Shown one piece after another: positions 1-11,796 of a DNA stretch of 64,000 nucleotides. The notes under the pieces are model-generated. The model worked only from the letters and a program-made list of their open reading frames with translations, was not told the DNA's origin and did no database searches. The translations under genes and the position numbers were made by a program. Position 1 is the first letter of the stretch; the number at the start of each line of letters is the position of its first letter. Source of the stretch: Arabidopsis thaliana (Eukaryota; Streptophyta; Magnoliopsida; Brassicales; Brassicaceae). Location of the stretch: the NCBI RefSeq assembly GCF_000001735.4, contig NC_003075.7, forward strand, positions 14,819,001-14,883,000, given 5' to 3'.

Positions 1-444
1 GTTTTTTATTGTAAGTTTTTGATACATTCTATAATAAATAAAATTTGATATTTTGACCTTTTTCAATAATTGGATTTGAAAAAGAAGCATTCAACACGTT
101 TATCATATTTCTTACAATGTAAGTAAATTAATTATGTATATATATAAAGCAAATGAAACTATCATTTTTTTTTTATGAGAAAAAAAGAAGAAGAAGAAGA
201 AAGAACTATCATTATCATAAACAATTTTTTTTAACAAATAAAACAGGGACATCTTTTTATACATATCTATAAGAGTAAAGACACATCATTTCCTTTATTG
301 GACAAAGATATACAACGAAAAGAATCAAAAACAGAAAAAGAAATTCTCGGACATAATAGACAAGCTATAAACAGAGCATTCACAATTTTCACATAAAAGA
401 AAGAGAGGAAGTGTAGATAAATAAATAGAATATAATTTGAGATT
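1..444. other. 3' flank of XTH24, AT-rich intergenic
   Basis: No coding sequence is supported here. The right part is the 3' untranslated region of the minus-strand XTH24 gene. A canonical AATAAA polyadenylation signal on the minus strand lies at 294-299, about 150 bases past the stop codon. A GAA-rich tract near 185-205 is simple sequence. Confidence 0.6.
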
Positions 445-1448
445 CTATGAGCTTGTTGTGCATTCCTTAGGAGCTCCCTGTGGAAACCTCCTATGGTCAG
501 TACAATAATTGTAGATCATGTAATTCTTCTGAACCCATTTGAGTCTAGCTTGGCTTGTTGAATCCATTTCTTGAGTGTACCAATTGGAGTTTGGTTTCGA
601 GTCAATCTTAATGTTTCTGTAAGAAGCCATGAATGGAGCTTTAGACCAATCAGTTTTAACAAGACCGCCTCTTGTTGCCCAATCGTCTGCGTTCCATAAA
701 CTCGCGTACATCCTCATCGGCTTGTTCTTTGGAAACAAGACACCGAGAGACTCATAGTTTTTAAACTCTCTAATGGGTGTGTCATCGACGGTCAATCTGA
801 TAGAAAACAGAACAGATAAGAGATGGGTAAGAAAAATCGAAAACCTAGTTAGGGTTTATTAACGTGTGTAGCAAGAAAGGTGAGATTGTTGTCTTTACAT
901 GATTCTTTGAGGGTTCCAGAGGATTGAGTAAGTGTGGAAATTGGCGGTTGGGTCGAACCAGAGATGGAATTGTTGCTCTTTGTCACCTTTACCTTGAGTG
1001 TAAACATTAGTGTGTAAAGTATAAGGATCTCCACTCATATTACCCAAGAACTCAAAATCAATCTCATCCCAAGTGGATCCTTCGGATTTTAGCTGCAAAT
1101 ACACAAAAATGTCAAGATGAAGTCTCAATATAAAAACCAAATCCAAAATCACTTAAAACTCCTAAAGAAAATATATAAACTCACGTAAAAAGTTGTGACT
1201 GTTCCTGCAGAGTTACCAGGAACAAGCTTAATCTGCATATCAATCTTTCCAAACAAATACTCTGTTTTGGATTGAAAACCGGAACCAGAGGATTTGTCTA
1301 AGGAGAGAGTAAGAAGCTGGCCGTTGTTGAGTATCTTCCCACGGCCATTTCCCCAAGCTACGTTGACGTCAGTGTTGAAATCAGCAGCCGACACTGAAAA
1401 CGCCGCCACGAGAAGAGTCGTGAAGAAGAATATTTTGAAAGGAGACAT
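445..1448 (-). CDS. XTH24: xyloglucan endotransglucosylase/hydrolase XTH24 (MERI5)
   Basis: GH16 enzyme of the cell wall that cuts and rejoins xyloglucan chains during wall growth. Three coding exons join in phase: 1448-1185, 1092-899 and 796-445, giving 269 residues, the length I know for XTH24. Residues 1-21 form a signal peptide. The active-site motif DEIDFEFLG starts at D97, so by family knowledge E98 is the nucleophile and E102 the acid/base; the N-glycosylation site N106-M-S follows directly, as is usual in XTHs. The XTH C-terminal extension follows the catalytic domain. Unlike XTH18 and XTH19 in this window, the segment after RNIKID has no cysteines, so one disulfide of the C-terminal extension is missing; the last pair (NYC...EC) is kept. 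Exon 2 has exactly the same length (194 nt) and phase as in the two neighbouring paralogues. Confidence 0.96.
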
Positions 1449-1533
1449 TGTCTTTGTGTGTGTGCGTACGTGTGGGTGTGTTTTGGAGAGGGTTTGGTGA
1501 GGAATGTGAGGAAGAGAGAAGAAGGGGGAGAGA

Positions 1534-1541
1534 TATATATA
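1534..1541 (-). promoter_or_regulatory. TATA box of XTH24
   Basis: TATATATA on the minus strand, about 85 bases upstream of the XTH24 start codon. It sits in a CT-rich (minus-strand) leader context. Spacing fits a plant TATA promoter with a leader of roughly 50-60 bases. Confidence 0.6.
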
Positions 1542-4500
1542 GTGGGAGAGAGTTTAACATATAAATAAATGAGAAGAAGAAGAGAAGAGAGTGGGTGAAC
1601 AAAAGGAGGCTAATATCAAGATATTGCATGCAAGATGTATTACAGCTGGACTCTTGAGTATCTCCATCATTTGGTAAGCAGATTATGTTTACCATCCTTA
1701 ATTTTTTTAAATGTTACAGTAAATATTAGCATGCATGAGCATATTATTTGTTAGAAATATGTTGTTTAGCTCTTTTGAATTCGAATTTGATTGTCATTAG
1801 GGGAGGAATTCCGTATTTTATCATAACAAAAGTAAAATGATTGTTTGGACGATACTGATGACCGACTAAAATATTAAAATTGAGACAGACTTTTTTGACG
1901 TAAACCAAAGAAATCTCTAAAATTATATACTGTGTTTGAGCAATAACAAAATTAAAATTAGACTCTTCTATTAGTAAATGCTAGGATATACTTTAATAAT
2001 TTTTCTTGGTGTGTTATAATTTAATAATCTTTATTAATAATATCGTTTGCTATATAATTGGTTGCATCTTTTGTTATTTATTTATGTATTTACACGAATC
2101 TCGAAATTCAAATGTTTTCATAAAGCTTAGATCACTACGGCGAGACCTATAGGAAGGAAAGAAGAAACCAGAGGTCTAGAGGGATATTACGTGTGGAATT
2201 GTTCGACTTCAAATTCTCGAATTTGGTTGAAATATGAAGAGAATATGTCTTGTGAATATCTTTTTTTCTTGAATTTTTTTATAACTTTTCAAGTTTGTAT
2301 GTATCCTATTATGGGGTCGTAACTGGACCATGGTTTTGGAATAAAAACAACTTGCTTTGACTCACGTCGAGCTTTTCTTTGGACATTTTAACATTAAAAG
2401 TTTTTAAGCTTACATTTTGTTTGGCAATATTATCATGAATCTATGATCGATGTGATTAAAATAATATTGTACTCCATATTATTGTGTGAAATGAAATGAG
2501 AATAGATGCAACGAAGAAAAGTATGAGTATAGTGTATGGGTTAAAAGATTTGATTGCGTTAGCAAAGTTGCAAGCAAGTAACCACACACACGCTTTCCTT
2601 CTCTTTCTTCTAAATCAAAAGGTCAATTTCTTTTGGTTGGTCACTAATTAATGATGGGAGTCAATTAAGATGTTTCATTGCAAAATACTACAAAACTATA
2701 TTAATCACTAATCAATATGTGCAACCATACCTATAGGTCTACTTTATTTGTTTTCTTTCTAATCCTATTAAATGATATAATTGTTGATGTAAACTTTTGT
2801 ATGAGAAAGAATACGAACCCAAAGAAAAAAAGAATATGAACCAAAGTAAAGCTGAATTATATACGTAATATTTGTATGTTTTACTTTAAAAAAAACGGAA
2901 CCACTGAGATATACATGTAGATATTCAGTTTAATCTTAAGAACCAATAAGGTAAAATAATTTATTTTATAGAATCATATATTAATATATTGTGTGCATGC
3001 ACACGCATTAGTGGTTGTGGTTAGAGTGGTTTTCTTTTGTTGATCAAATTCAGAAATTTAATTTGATTGGTATACACATTTGACAAATTAAAACAGCTGT
3101 CCACAGTACTTAAGCTAGAATTAAATCTGAGGAACCACAAATAAAAGAAATTTAATGTTTGTCTATGAGGGCAACTACTGATATTTATTGGAAATGACTA
3201 ATGAATATGAGTGGTCCAAACTCAAAGGTATTGTTTTCAAGCACCAAAGCTATTTTCATCCTCATTGTTCATATAAAGGAACAAGTAATGTTTGATATTT
3301 CTAATTTTTTGCTATTTTTGTCTCCTGTTTCATGCCAATCAAAAAAGTTGTAATAACAAATAAGTGGTCTAAATTATTTCAGAAAATCATACTGAGTTTT
3401 CACATCATTGCCAAACAATATCATAAAACTATAGAATATAGAAAAATGTAATCTTTCCATACTAACACGTTTGAATAATTTAGTTAAAGCTAGTTCGATG
3501 AGTTTATATAAGAATGATAAAATTGTTTTCATAAAAATATATTGAATGTTTCTTCCGTAACATAAATGATAAACCATTACATCGAATGTTAGACTAATCA
3601 CATAAAAGAACTACGTTTTGTAGTAGAATAATATCATTTGTCTAACTTAAGTTAATTTTCTTATTACGCTGACATAGTGACATAACTTGAGAAAAGTACA
3701 GAAGATAGTTTGGGTTTAAATAGTATATAGTGTTTAGTTTTGAGTAAGTAATAGTATGGACCATAAAGATGGGATAAGCTACGTAATTAAAGCAAACACT
3801 ATTAATTACTACTAGAAGTTATATACAATTATACATAATACATATCATATTCATATGATTCATTGGATGAATTTTTCCCTGACACGGAAATTTGGATTTG
3901 GACCGCCTAACCAAACGTCAACTTGGTCCCACTACTTTACAGCTGTATCATTTCGAACTTAATTTTATTAATGTTATAATGGTTCATCAACAATTCTTAA
4001 TCAAAGGCCTAATATCAATATTAGCTCAAAACAATATTTGTCATTTGAACGAACCCATACCTCGGACAACTAAGTCTGGTCTTGTCAATTCCGGGATTAA
4101 TAAATGTTATTGGATTATCTTTATTTTTTGAAACTATAGTGCTTAATGAGTTCATGTAATTCAAATTTTCAGGGTAATTAACCATATCTTATGGCCTGAT
4201 TTTTGAAAGTAAGTTATCACCAATTCAAAATTCAATCCTAAACCATCAATTGAAGGTTTTATATAGACCAATGGTTTGGAGTATTGTGATTCAACGATGG
4301 ATACACATTTTTTGGGGGTAATAAAACACACACTTTTGTGTTGTTTGCGTTCTGTTCGAGAGATTTTAAGTTATAGACGGTTAAATCTATAATCATATGG
4401 TACAAAACGTTTATTACCAAAATACAAAGCATATTAAACGATTTAATGTTTTCAAGATCTTATGTTATATACAGTAACAGTTTGATATTTCAGAGTTATA

Positions 4501-5984
4501 TTTCTTTGAAAGTTCTCTATTAGTCAAGTGTCACGGAAGATGAGACTGATGACGATGGATTCGTCAATGCATGTCAAATTTGAAAAGAGTTGTAGTCTCA
4601 CCACACAACCACACAATTATTTCGAAAATAAATTATTCACAGAAATTTATTACAAAACAAATTGTGCCTAATCAAATATTTTTGTTTTTTAGTTTTACTA
4701 AAATAATTGGCTGAATGTCATTTTCATAAAGTAACATATTTATCTCAATTGGATAAGCGTAATTAGTAACTGGTGCATCAATTATTTTGGTTTGTTCTTT
4801 AGGTCCCTTGACTATTTCAAACTTTGTTATGGCCAATAATAATATATTAAGGATGTTACTATGAACATTTCTCTGAACTCTAATCATCGCTAATTAAATA
4901 TTAATATTATCATTAGCCATTTGTTTAAATAACGACTTCACGTCGACCACTCGACCCTAAAAAGAACAAAATACTAACTTCATTGGATAAACATCAACAA
5001 ATATTCACTTATTGATAACATAAATAAAAACACAATTATCAAAAAACAAAACATAAATAAAAGTTTTTATTATATATACATTGTTTTTCTTTCCTTACCG
5101 AAAACCATATATAGTCCTAACTACAATTTTTTCTCATATAAATTTATAGACATAAATCCTAATTCTCATAAAACCAAATAAACTACTATTACAGATTCTG
5201 AAGAATATATAAAAATACAAAAACTCTTAAGCCCTGAGCCGCTGAGTAATCACTAATCAGTCTTTGTGAATTTCGATTACAAGTTACAACTTTTGGAAAT
5301 CAATCAAAAGCTAATATTGTGTTATCTTGTATATTAAATCAAAATATTTTTCTTGCGGTGACAACAGAGATCGTAGTGATGCTAAGGTTTATGTTTTTTT
5401 TAAAAAAATCTCTAATATTCTGCTAACACGAAGATTAAAAATTATTGCATGATTTGACGATAATCATGGTTTATTTATGCATTATATACAATGGATGACT
5501 TTATTTGTGCATCAATCACATCCTCTCTTCCAATCGCATATAACCACATATCCAAAATTATAGCTAATATTATATTAAAATGAACTTTTTTGAAACTAAC
5601 TTTTGAGTAAACAAGTCTTTTTTATACATTCAAAGTTCAAACTAATCAGTTTTCACTTTGTTTTTAGGAATATCATGGCCAATTGGCAAGCCCGAGAAGA
5701 ACCTGCCCTAGAAGACATTTGAAGTAGAGATGAGCATTGACTTTTAGGTCAATATATGGATTACTCTCAGGACCAGCACTTTCAAACACAATAAGAATTA
5801 TTAAAAAAACAACACATGCTGTGAGGCTAAACTCGTTTATATATTTATTTTTCTAAGAATTCAAGAATACAAGATTGTTCTTTGTCAAATGATTCACAAG
5901 ATTCTTTTTACCATGGTTGTACAAACATTTGTTGTTTTCTTATAAATGTGTTTAATCAACTATAACAGTAGCAAGAGTAGTCCA

Positions 5985-6333
5985 TCAATGTTTAAAAAAC
6001 CAACACCCGTACCCTAGATAACTGATTAATAAAGCCCCACAAGAAAATCCAACCTTAGCCAAATAAATAGGGGCAATTAAGAAGAAAAAGATTAGGCCCA
6101 AACAGTCCATTCTGCAAGGGAGAGAACCATCTTTGTATGCCGGAAAAGGTTTTTGGGTGATGGTATTTAAGGGAAGAGTCCCGAATTCTGACTGTTGTGT
6201 CAATTGAGTCCACAAATATGTGAATATGGACGATATAGTCTCTCATTCCTCCCACGCCAAACCTCGAAGATGATTGTTTGCCAAGACCAAAGGTTTTGGT
6301 GTGGTTTAGTCCCAATGAAGAAAAAATGATCAC
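5985..6333 (-). mobile_element. decayed 3' end of a LINE (non-LTR retrotransposon)
   Basis: On the minus strand one frame around 6300-6230 reads QTIIFEVWRGRNER. This resembles the W-x-x-RN box near the C-terminus of plant LINE reverse transcriptases (usual form close to 'a-iy-lWreRN-r'). About 30 bases on, a different frame reads HIFVDSIDTTVRIRDSSL, which resembles the next conserved stretch ('id-tvR-Ri-sl'), then a short QRWFS-like segment. The two parts lie in different frames, so the copy carries at least one frameshift and is dead. No clear poly(A) tail or target-site duplication was identified. Assignment rests on motif recognition only. Confidence 0.5.
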
Positions 6334-6957
6334 TCAGAAATTGGTTGGTTCCATGTTACATCAACTCAGAGGACATCGAATTTGGAGGTGATTTACTCCT
6401 AGTCCTAGATGATTTAATATGACAATTAATACTCAATAACGTGTGGGATACCTATTACGCATGAACAACTAGGTAAGTATATTTATTTTGGGATTCCATT
6501 CTTGTAAAGATTTTGCATGGAACTTTTTTTTGTGTGTTCTTGAAGAAAAAGTATGATTGATCAGAACAATGTTCTATTATTTTCCAACATTGTTTACCAA
6601 AAAGATAATAAATAAGTGCAACGACAAGAAAGACTACAGTGTGTATATCAAAGTACCTTCATATCAGGTTGATCAGTTCTTCTTCATATTAGTATAAGCC
6701 TATGGTTTTATGTTCTTCCCAAACAATATTCTTGTTATAATTAATGAACCACCTCTCTCGGTGTTTATTTTTAAATTTTCATTACGTTTACGAATGAAAG
6801 CTTTTTTCCATAATTTATTTTTATTACTTCTTAAAATCATCTTACACAAACACCGCATACATATGAGCAACAAATGAATGATAAAAATATGTAAGAACTC
6901 AATTGAGTTACTAAGGCAATGCCAAGTAACTTATTCATGTATCAAAGAATCAACAAT

Positions 6958-7998
6958 TTAACTGCACTCTACAGGAACACCTCGAGGAAACCTTCTTTTG
7001 TCGTTACAATAGTTGTAGACCATGTACTTACTCTGTACCCCTTTCATTCTTGTCTGGCCGTTTGAATCGAGTTGTTGAGTGAACCATGAGGAATTTGCGG
7101 GACAAGATGATTTTCCATTAGCCCATACACATCCTTCAACATTGTAGTTTCTGTAGAAAGCGGTGAAAGGAGCCTTTGACCAATCTGTTTTCTCTAACCC
7201 TCCCCTTGTAGCCCAATGCTCGGCTTCCCAGAGACTCGCGTAAAGCCTCATTGGTTGCTTCGTTGGGAACGGAACTCCAATTGACTCGGAGTTCTTGAAC
7301 TCTCTAATAGGAATTCCATCAACTGTAAAACTGAAAGAGAAAACAGAAAATAGAGAATTCGGTTCATGAGCTCACAGCCTCAAAACATAAAAATTTACGT
7401 ACAAGGGATCAAAGGTTGCACTTACATAATCCTTTGGGGATTCCATGTGATGCAATAAGTGTGAAAGTTAACAGTTGGGTCGAACCATAGATGAAATTGT
7501 TGTTCTTTGTCTCCTGAGCCTTTTGTGTAAACATTAGTATGGAGAGTATACGGATGACCACTTAGGTTTCCTAAGAACTCGAAATCAATCTCATCCCACG
7601 TAGTTCCCGGAGACTTAAGCTACACAAAGTCATCATAAACACCAAAATATTCAATAATCTAGGACGAATAAAATATGTTTGTTAAAAGAACTGCTTTGAG
7701 ATTGTATGTGACTTACATAGAATGTTGTTACTGTTCCAGCTGAGTTACCAGGGACAAGTTTCATTTGAACCTCGGCTTTGCCATAGAGAAACTCCTGGTT
7801 GGACTGAAAACCGGATCCAGAGGATTTGTCGAGCGAGAGAGATAGAAGCTTTCCATCTCTGTCGCGCACCTTTCCACGGCCGTCACCCCAATGTATCTGA
7901 ACATCTTTGTGGAAGCTACCCGCATAGACATGCATAGATTGTGCCGCAAAGAGAAACATAATCAAGAACGCAAAACTTGTACCACAAGAAAGCTTCAT
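6958..7998 (-). CDS. XTH18: xyloglucan endotransglucosylase/hydrolase XTH18
   Basis: Secreted GH16 enzyme acting on wall xyloglucan; in Arabidopsis XTH17-XTH20 are root-expressed relatives. Exons 7998-7717, 7619-7426 and 7330-6958 join in phase to 282 residues, the known XTH18 length. The start was taken at the methionine of MKLSCG (7998); an upstream in-frame Met at 8034 would add 12 polar residues in front of the signal peptide and is disfavoured. Signal peptide 1-26 (ending SMHVYA). DEIDFEFLG has D103, nucleophile E104 and acid/base E108; glycosylation site N112-L-S. The C-terminal extension carries four cysteines (GC..SC and YC..EC). It is the direct tandem partner of XTH19: coding exons, intron positions, 3' untranslated region and promoter all align. 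Confidence 0.96.
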
Positions 7999-8072
7999 TT
8001 TTGTATATATTTTGGAGGTGTATTGATATCTCAAATGTATTGTTGATGAAAAATTGAGTTAAGCGACATGAG

Positions 8073-8080
8073 TTTATATA
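8073..8080 (-). promoter_or_regulatory. TATA box of XTH18
   Basis: TATATAAA on the minus strand, 75 bases upstream of the XTH18 ATG. The same box in the same context and at nearly the same spacing precedes XTH19. Confidence 0.7.
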
Positions 8081-8214
8081 GTGTTTGGAAATGGCAAAGG
8101 AAAGAGAGAAGGAAGTTTCATGGGTTTGATTATTTATCGTGGGCTGTATTCTAGTTGGCTCATTAGACCTCTTGCTGGTTGTTACAAATTGAAACCAATA
8201 AAAGATAATTTCAT

Positions 8215-8360
8215 TACTCGTTTATTGTTACAAAACAGAGAAAATAATGTATATAGACATTCGTATATCACATGCTGGTCCCGCGTTGAGATTATTATCA
8301 ACACTGCTTTGACTTTCAAACATGAGCGTAAACCCTCCCCACCGCATAGAGGTTCGAATG
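8215..8360. repeat. XTH promoter block, copy A (XTH18)
   Basis: Shares long stretches with copy B at 9055-9190: both begin TACTCGTTTA-TGTTACAAAA, continue with TATATCACATGCT, GCGTTGAG and AACAC-GCTT, and end in a GC-rich AAACCCTCCCC-CCGCATAGAG motif. A more diverged copy C lies upstream of XTH19. Order and orientation are the same in all three. Confidence 0.8.
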
Positions 8361-9054
8361 ACAAATATATTTGCATTTTAATACTTTTTTTCCTAATTAA
8401 CAACTTTACGATTTATTGATTTAATTTAACTAAAATAAATGTTCTAATCCTTAGATAAACACCAATATAATGGCAAAGTTTCCTAAAACTTAGGTATTGA
8501 AAAATAGCTACAAGTTTTCCATAGTTGAATCTTGATTTTAATTTGGCTGATAGTCTTGTCAAATATAATTTCTTTTGGTTTTAATCGATCTCCCAGCAGA
8601 AAACATTTCATTTTATTTGGGTGAAGATAACAACATAAGTTTGGACGGTGTAATAGAATGTAACTGAATCTTGTAACAGCATGATTAAAGCTAGTACCCG
8701 ATCAAAATACATAAAATAAGTTATAGCCTTGAGATTTAGTTTGACACGTTTAGTGCGTAGGAAACTTTCTTAAACTGATTTAACAATATCCATTTACAAA
8801 TGAGCATAACCTTTTTCACATTGAAACAAGCCATTCTTAATATTAGCTTGAAACGAACCTTAAACATAACAAACATATCTAGATCAAGAAAAATGTTCCT
8901 TTAATTTGAACAAAAATAAAGTATATTTTGGAAATTTGGACTGTAAAAAAAATTGTGATGTTGAATCTTGGACCAGTACGTGCGTCATCCAACCAGTAAC
9001 TAGTAAAGTAGTAAGCTTATCATTTATATATGTCCTTCAATATTTAGTTTTCTT

Positions 9055-9190
9055 TACTCGTTTACTGTTACAAAACAGAGATATTAATAATGTATATCAC
9101 ATGCTAGTCCTGCGTTGAGGTTATTTGTCAACACGGCTTCTGACTTTTGACTTAAGCGCAAACCCTCCCCGCCGCATAGAGGGTTCTGAT
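9055..9190. repeat. XTH promoter block, orphan copy B
   Basis: Second copy of the block, about 840 bases further upstream of XTH18 and with no gene of its own next to it. Identity with copy A is highest at the two ends (TACTCGTTTA...ACAAAACAGAG and AAACCCTCCCC...GCATAGAG), with small insertions and deletions between. Confidence 0.8.
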
Positions 9191-9953
9191 GTTTATTTAT
9201 TTTACGAGTTACGACCAAACAGACCCACCCATGCACTCGTATAGTTTAGCGTTCAATCCAAAAAAAAACGATACAAAAGAGCATAATAGTCGTCATATTT
9301 AACTAAACCTTAAAAACACTTCCAATTACAGAAATAATTTTTCTTACAAAGACTGTTGAATTGATCAATAAAATTTAATTATATTATGTTTTTCAAAGTG
9401 TTTTTGATTAATCAACTAAATATCCGCACATTAACATACAAAATAAGATGCCAACCTCTATGGAAGCACAAATGCACAATAATATAAATATATGTGTCAC
9501 ATACTCACATGCATTATGCTAAATGAAGATATGGTGGGATATGGACGTTCAACACAGCTAAAATATCGCACCGCTTCTCGCCTCCATTCACGCTGAATTC
9601 TTTTATTAAAGTATAAATACCTATATCCTACTGCGCTTGAAACTAAGCTTGAAACAAAACCTGGAAAAAATTCTATTTTATTCAGAAAAAGGTCGAAATT
9701 TGGGCCATTCATTATCCATCAAGTAAGGTTATATATTATTCAATTTATCCCCAAGTATCGTTGTACGTATATAGTAACGACATGTTTTAAAAGGTTTTTA
9801 GAATGGAAGAACTCATTGTTCATTGTAAAAAAGATCTTACACAAACACGCATATATTTGGTAACAAATGAATTGAAAAATTATAGATAAGAAGAACCATT
9901 GAGTTACAAAGACAACGTCAAGTAACTTATTTATGAATCAAAGAATCAATCAT

Positions 9954-10965
9954 TTAGCTGCACTCTGGAGGAACACCTCGAGGAAACCTTTTTTTATCGG
10001 AGCAATAGTTGTAAACCATGTATTTACTCTGTACCCCTTTCATTCTTGTCTGGCCATTCGAATCGAGTTTTTGAGTGAACCATTGGGAATTTGCGGGACA
10101 AACTGACTTTCCATTAACCCATACACATCCCTCGACATTGTAGTTTCTGTAATAAGCGGTGAAAGGAGCTTTTGACCAATCTGTTTTCTCTAATCCTCCC
10201 CTTGTAGCCCAATGCTCTGCTTCCCATAGACTCGCATATAGCCTCATTGGTTGCTTTGTTGGGAATGGGACTCCACGTGACTCGGCATTCATAAACTCTC
10301 TAATTGGAATCCCATCAACGGTAAAACTGGAGAGAATAAAAGATTCTTGGTTCATGAGTTTATATCCTCAAACATAAATATTATGTATGGTACAAAGGAA
10401 GGAGTTTCGACACTTACATAATTCTTTGTGGATTCCATGTGATGCAATAAGTGTGAAAGTTAGCGGTTGGGTCAAACCATAGATGAAATTGTTGTTCTTT
10501 GTCTCCTGAGCCTTTTGTGTAAACATTAGTATGGAGAGTATATGGATGACCACTTATGTTCCCCAAAAACTCGAAATCAATCTCATCCCATGTAGTTCCC
10601 GGAGATTTAAGCTACACAAATTAGAACATCATATAAGCAAGTGGTACGAACATTTTATGAAATAGCAAAACATGACAAGAACGTTACATGTTACTTACAT
10701 AGAATGTTGTGACGGTTCCAGCAGAGTTACCAGGGACAAGTTTCATTTGAACTTCGGCTTTACCATAGAGAAACTCTTGATTAGATTGGAAACCTGAACC
10801 AGAGGATTTGTCAAGCGAGAGAGATAGAAGTTTCCCTTGATTATCGTGAATCTTTCCACGACCATCACCCCAATGTATCTTAACGTCTTTGTGGAAGCTG
10901 CCTGCATAGACGCTGATAGATTGTGCTGCAAAGAGAAAGAGAATCAAGAACGTAAAAGACTTCAT
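9954..10965 (-). CDS. XTH19: xyloglucan endotransglucosylase/hydrolase XTH19
   Basis: Tandem paralogue of XTH18 with the same wall xyloglucan-modifying role. Exons 10965-10699, 10611-10418 and 10326-9954 join to 277 residues, the known XTH19 length. Signal peptide 1-21 (ends ISVYA). DEIDFEFLG gives nucleophile E99 and acid/base E103; glycosylation site N107-I-S follows. The C-terminal extension has the same four cysteines as XTH18. Exons 2 and 3 have exactly the same length as in XTH18 (194 and 373 nt); the only coding length difference is five codons near the N-terminus. 3' untranslated regions are also alike, so the duplication is fairly recent and covered the whole gene plus flanks. Confidence 0.96.
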
Positions 10966-11041
10966 TTTTATTAGATCTCTCTAGGAGTTTTGATATCTCA
11001 GATGTATATTGTTGATGGAATATTGAGGTAAGTGACATTAG

Positions 11042-11049
11042 TTTATATA
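11042..11049 (-). promoter_or_regulatory. TATA box of XTH19
   Basis: TATATAAA on the minus strand, 77 bases upstream of the XTH19 ATG, matching the XTH18 promoter in sequence and position. Confidence 0.7.
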
Positions 11050-11212
11050 GGGGAAAAAGAGAGATGGAAGTTTCATGGGTTTGATCATTTATGGTGCATG
11101 TGCTTTTGTCTACTCGGAGGCACATTCACAGCTTCTAATATAATTATGTATATAGATTATTTGATTCGTTGTTGGCTGTTGCCAAGTGAATCCAATAAAA
11201 AACTCTTTCTTT

Positions 11213-11320
11213 ATTTGTTTATTGTTATCAAACCGAAATAATGTTTGGACATTTGTACAAAATTGAATGGTCCCAATGTTTTGATATGTCAACACGGCTT
11301 CGACTTTCGAGCGCACCGCC
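11213..11320. repeat. XTH promoter block, copy C (XTH19)
   Basis: Diverged counterpart of copies A and B: TTGTTTATTGTTA-CAAA, ATAATGT, then GTCAACACGGCTTCGACTTT and GAGCGCACCGCC. It lacks most of the AAACCCTCCCC part found in A and B. The GTCAACACGGCTTC string is closer to copy B than to copy A. Confidence 0.65.
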
Positions 11321-11796
11321 TAACTAATGAGAAGCTCAAGATGTCTGAGAACACTCCGAATGAGGAAGCATATTCGACAATCGACATCATCCGATGCCTT
11401 GTGTCAGACAAAACAGCAAAAACGACAGTGTTTCAACCAAAGAAAAGATTGTGTTGGGCTTAAGTGATTCAGACCCAAACCAAAAGAAGCCCATGACATT
11501 ACAACGGTCATTCATTCTCAACTAAAGACAAAAACAGATGAATGCGAGTTCTTCTTCTACGCAATCGGTTTGAGATTCTCATGTGTGAAGAAAAAAACTA
11601 GTCTAATATATGGGAACGATTGAAACAAACCGAATTCAAACACCATAATATATTCTCAAAAATTAAACTCCAGATGGATCTAATAAAATTCAAGAGATCT
11701 TATAATAGATTGAAGGGGCTAGGAAAGATCAAAACGTGAGTTTCTCACTACTTCAGGTTTTCTCCGGTGAAAGATTCTCTCAATGTCATCTCTCTC

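Larger units (their letters stand above)
1449..6957. other. 5.5 kb intergenic region between XTH24 and XTH18
   Basis: AT-rich DNA holding the XTH24 promoter at the left edge and the XTH18 3' flank at the right edge. The open frames in it are short, have no domain signal and look like chance, except for the minus-strand LINE remnant near 6.0-6.3 kb listed separately. I see no RNA gene. Confidence 0.6.
7999..9953. other. XTH18 promoter region with duplicated blocks
   Basis: Upstream DNA of the minus-strand XTH18 followed by the 3' flank of XTH19. The first ~360 bases align with the XTH19 promoter, including a shared GGAAGTTTCATGGGTTTGAT string at 8110-8129. A second copy of the distal promoter block lies further away, at 9055-9190. 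Short open frames here overlap these repeats and show no coding signal. Confidence 0.7.
10966..11796. other. XTH19 promoter and 3' flank of the ABCE remnant
   Basis: Left part is the XTH19 promoter, alignable to that of XTH18 out to about 11320. The remainder is the 3' flank of the minus-strand ABCE/RLI remnant. There is no clear A-rich tail just past that remnant's stop (below 11797), so a retroposed origin has no support from this side. Confidence 0.6.

Noticed and set aside
8335-8360. GAGGTTCGAATGAC resembling a tRNA B box
   Set aside because: It belongs to the XTH promoter repeat; the other copies do not keep the B-box match and no A box or cloverleaf is present.
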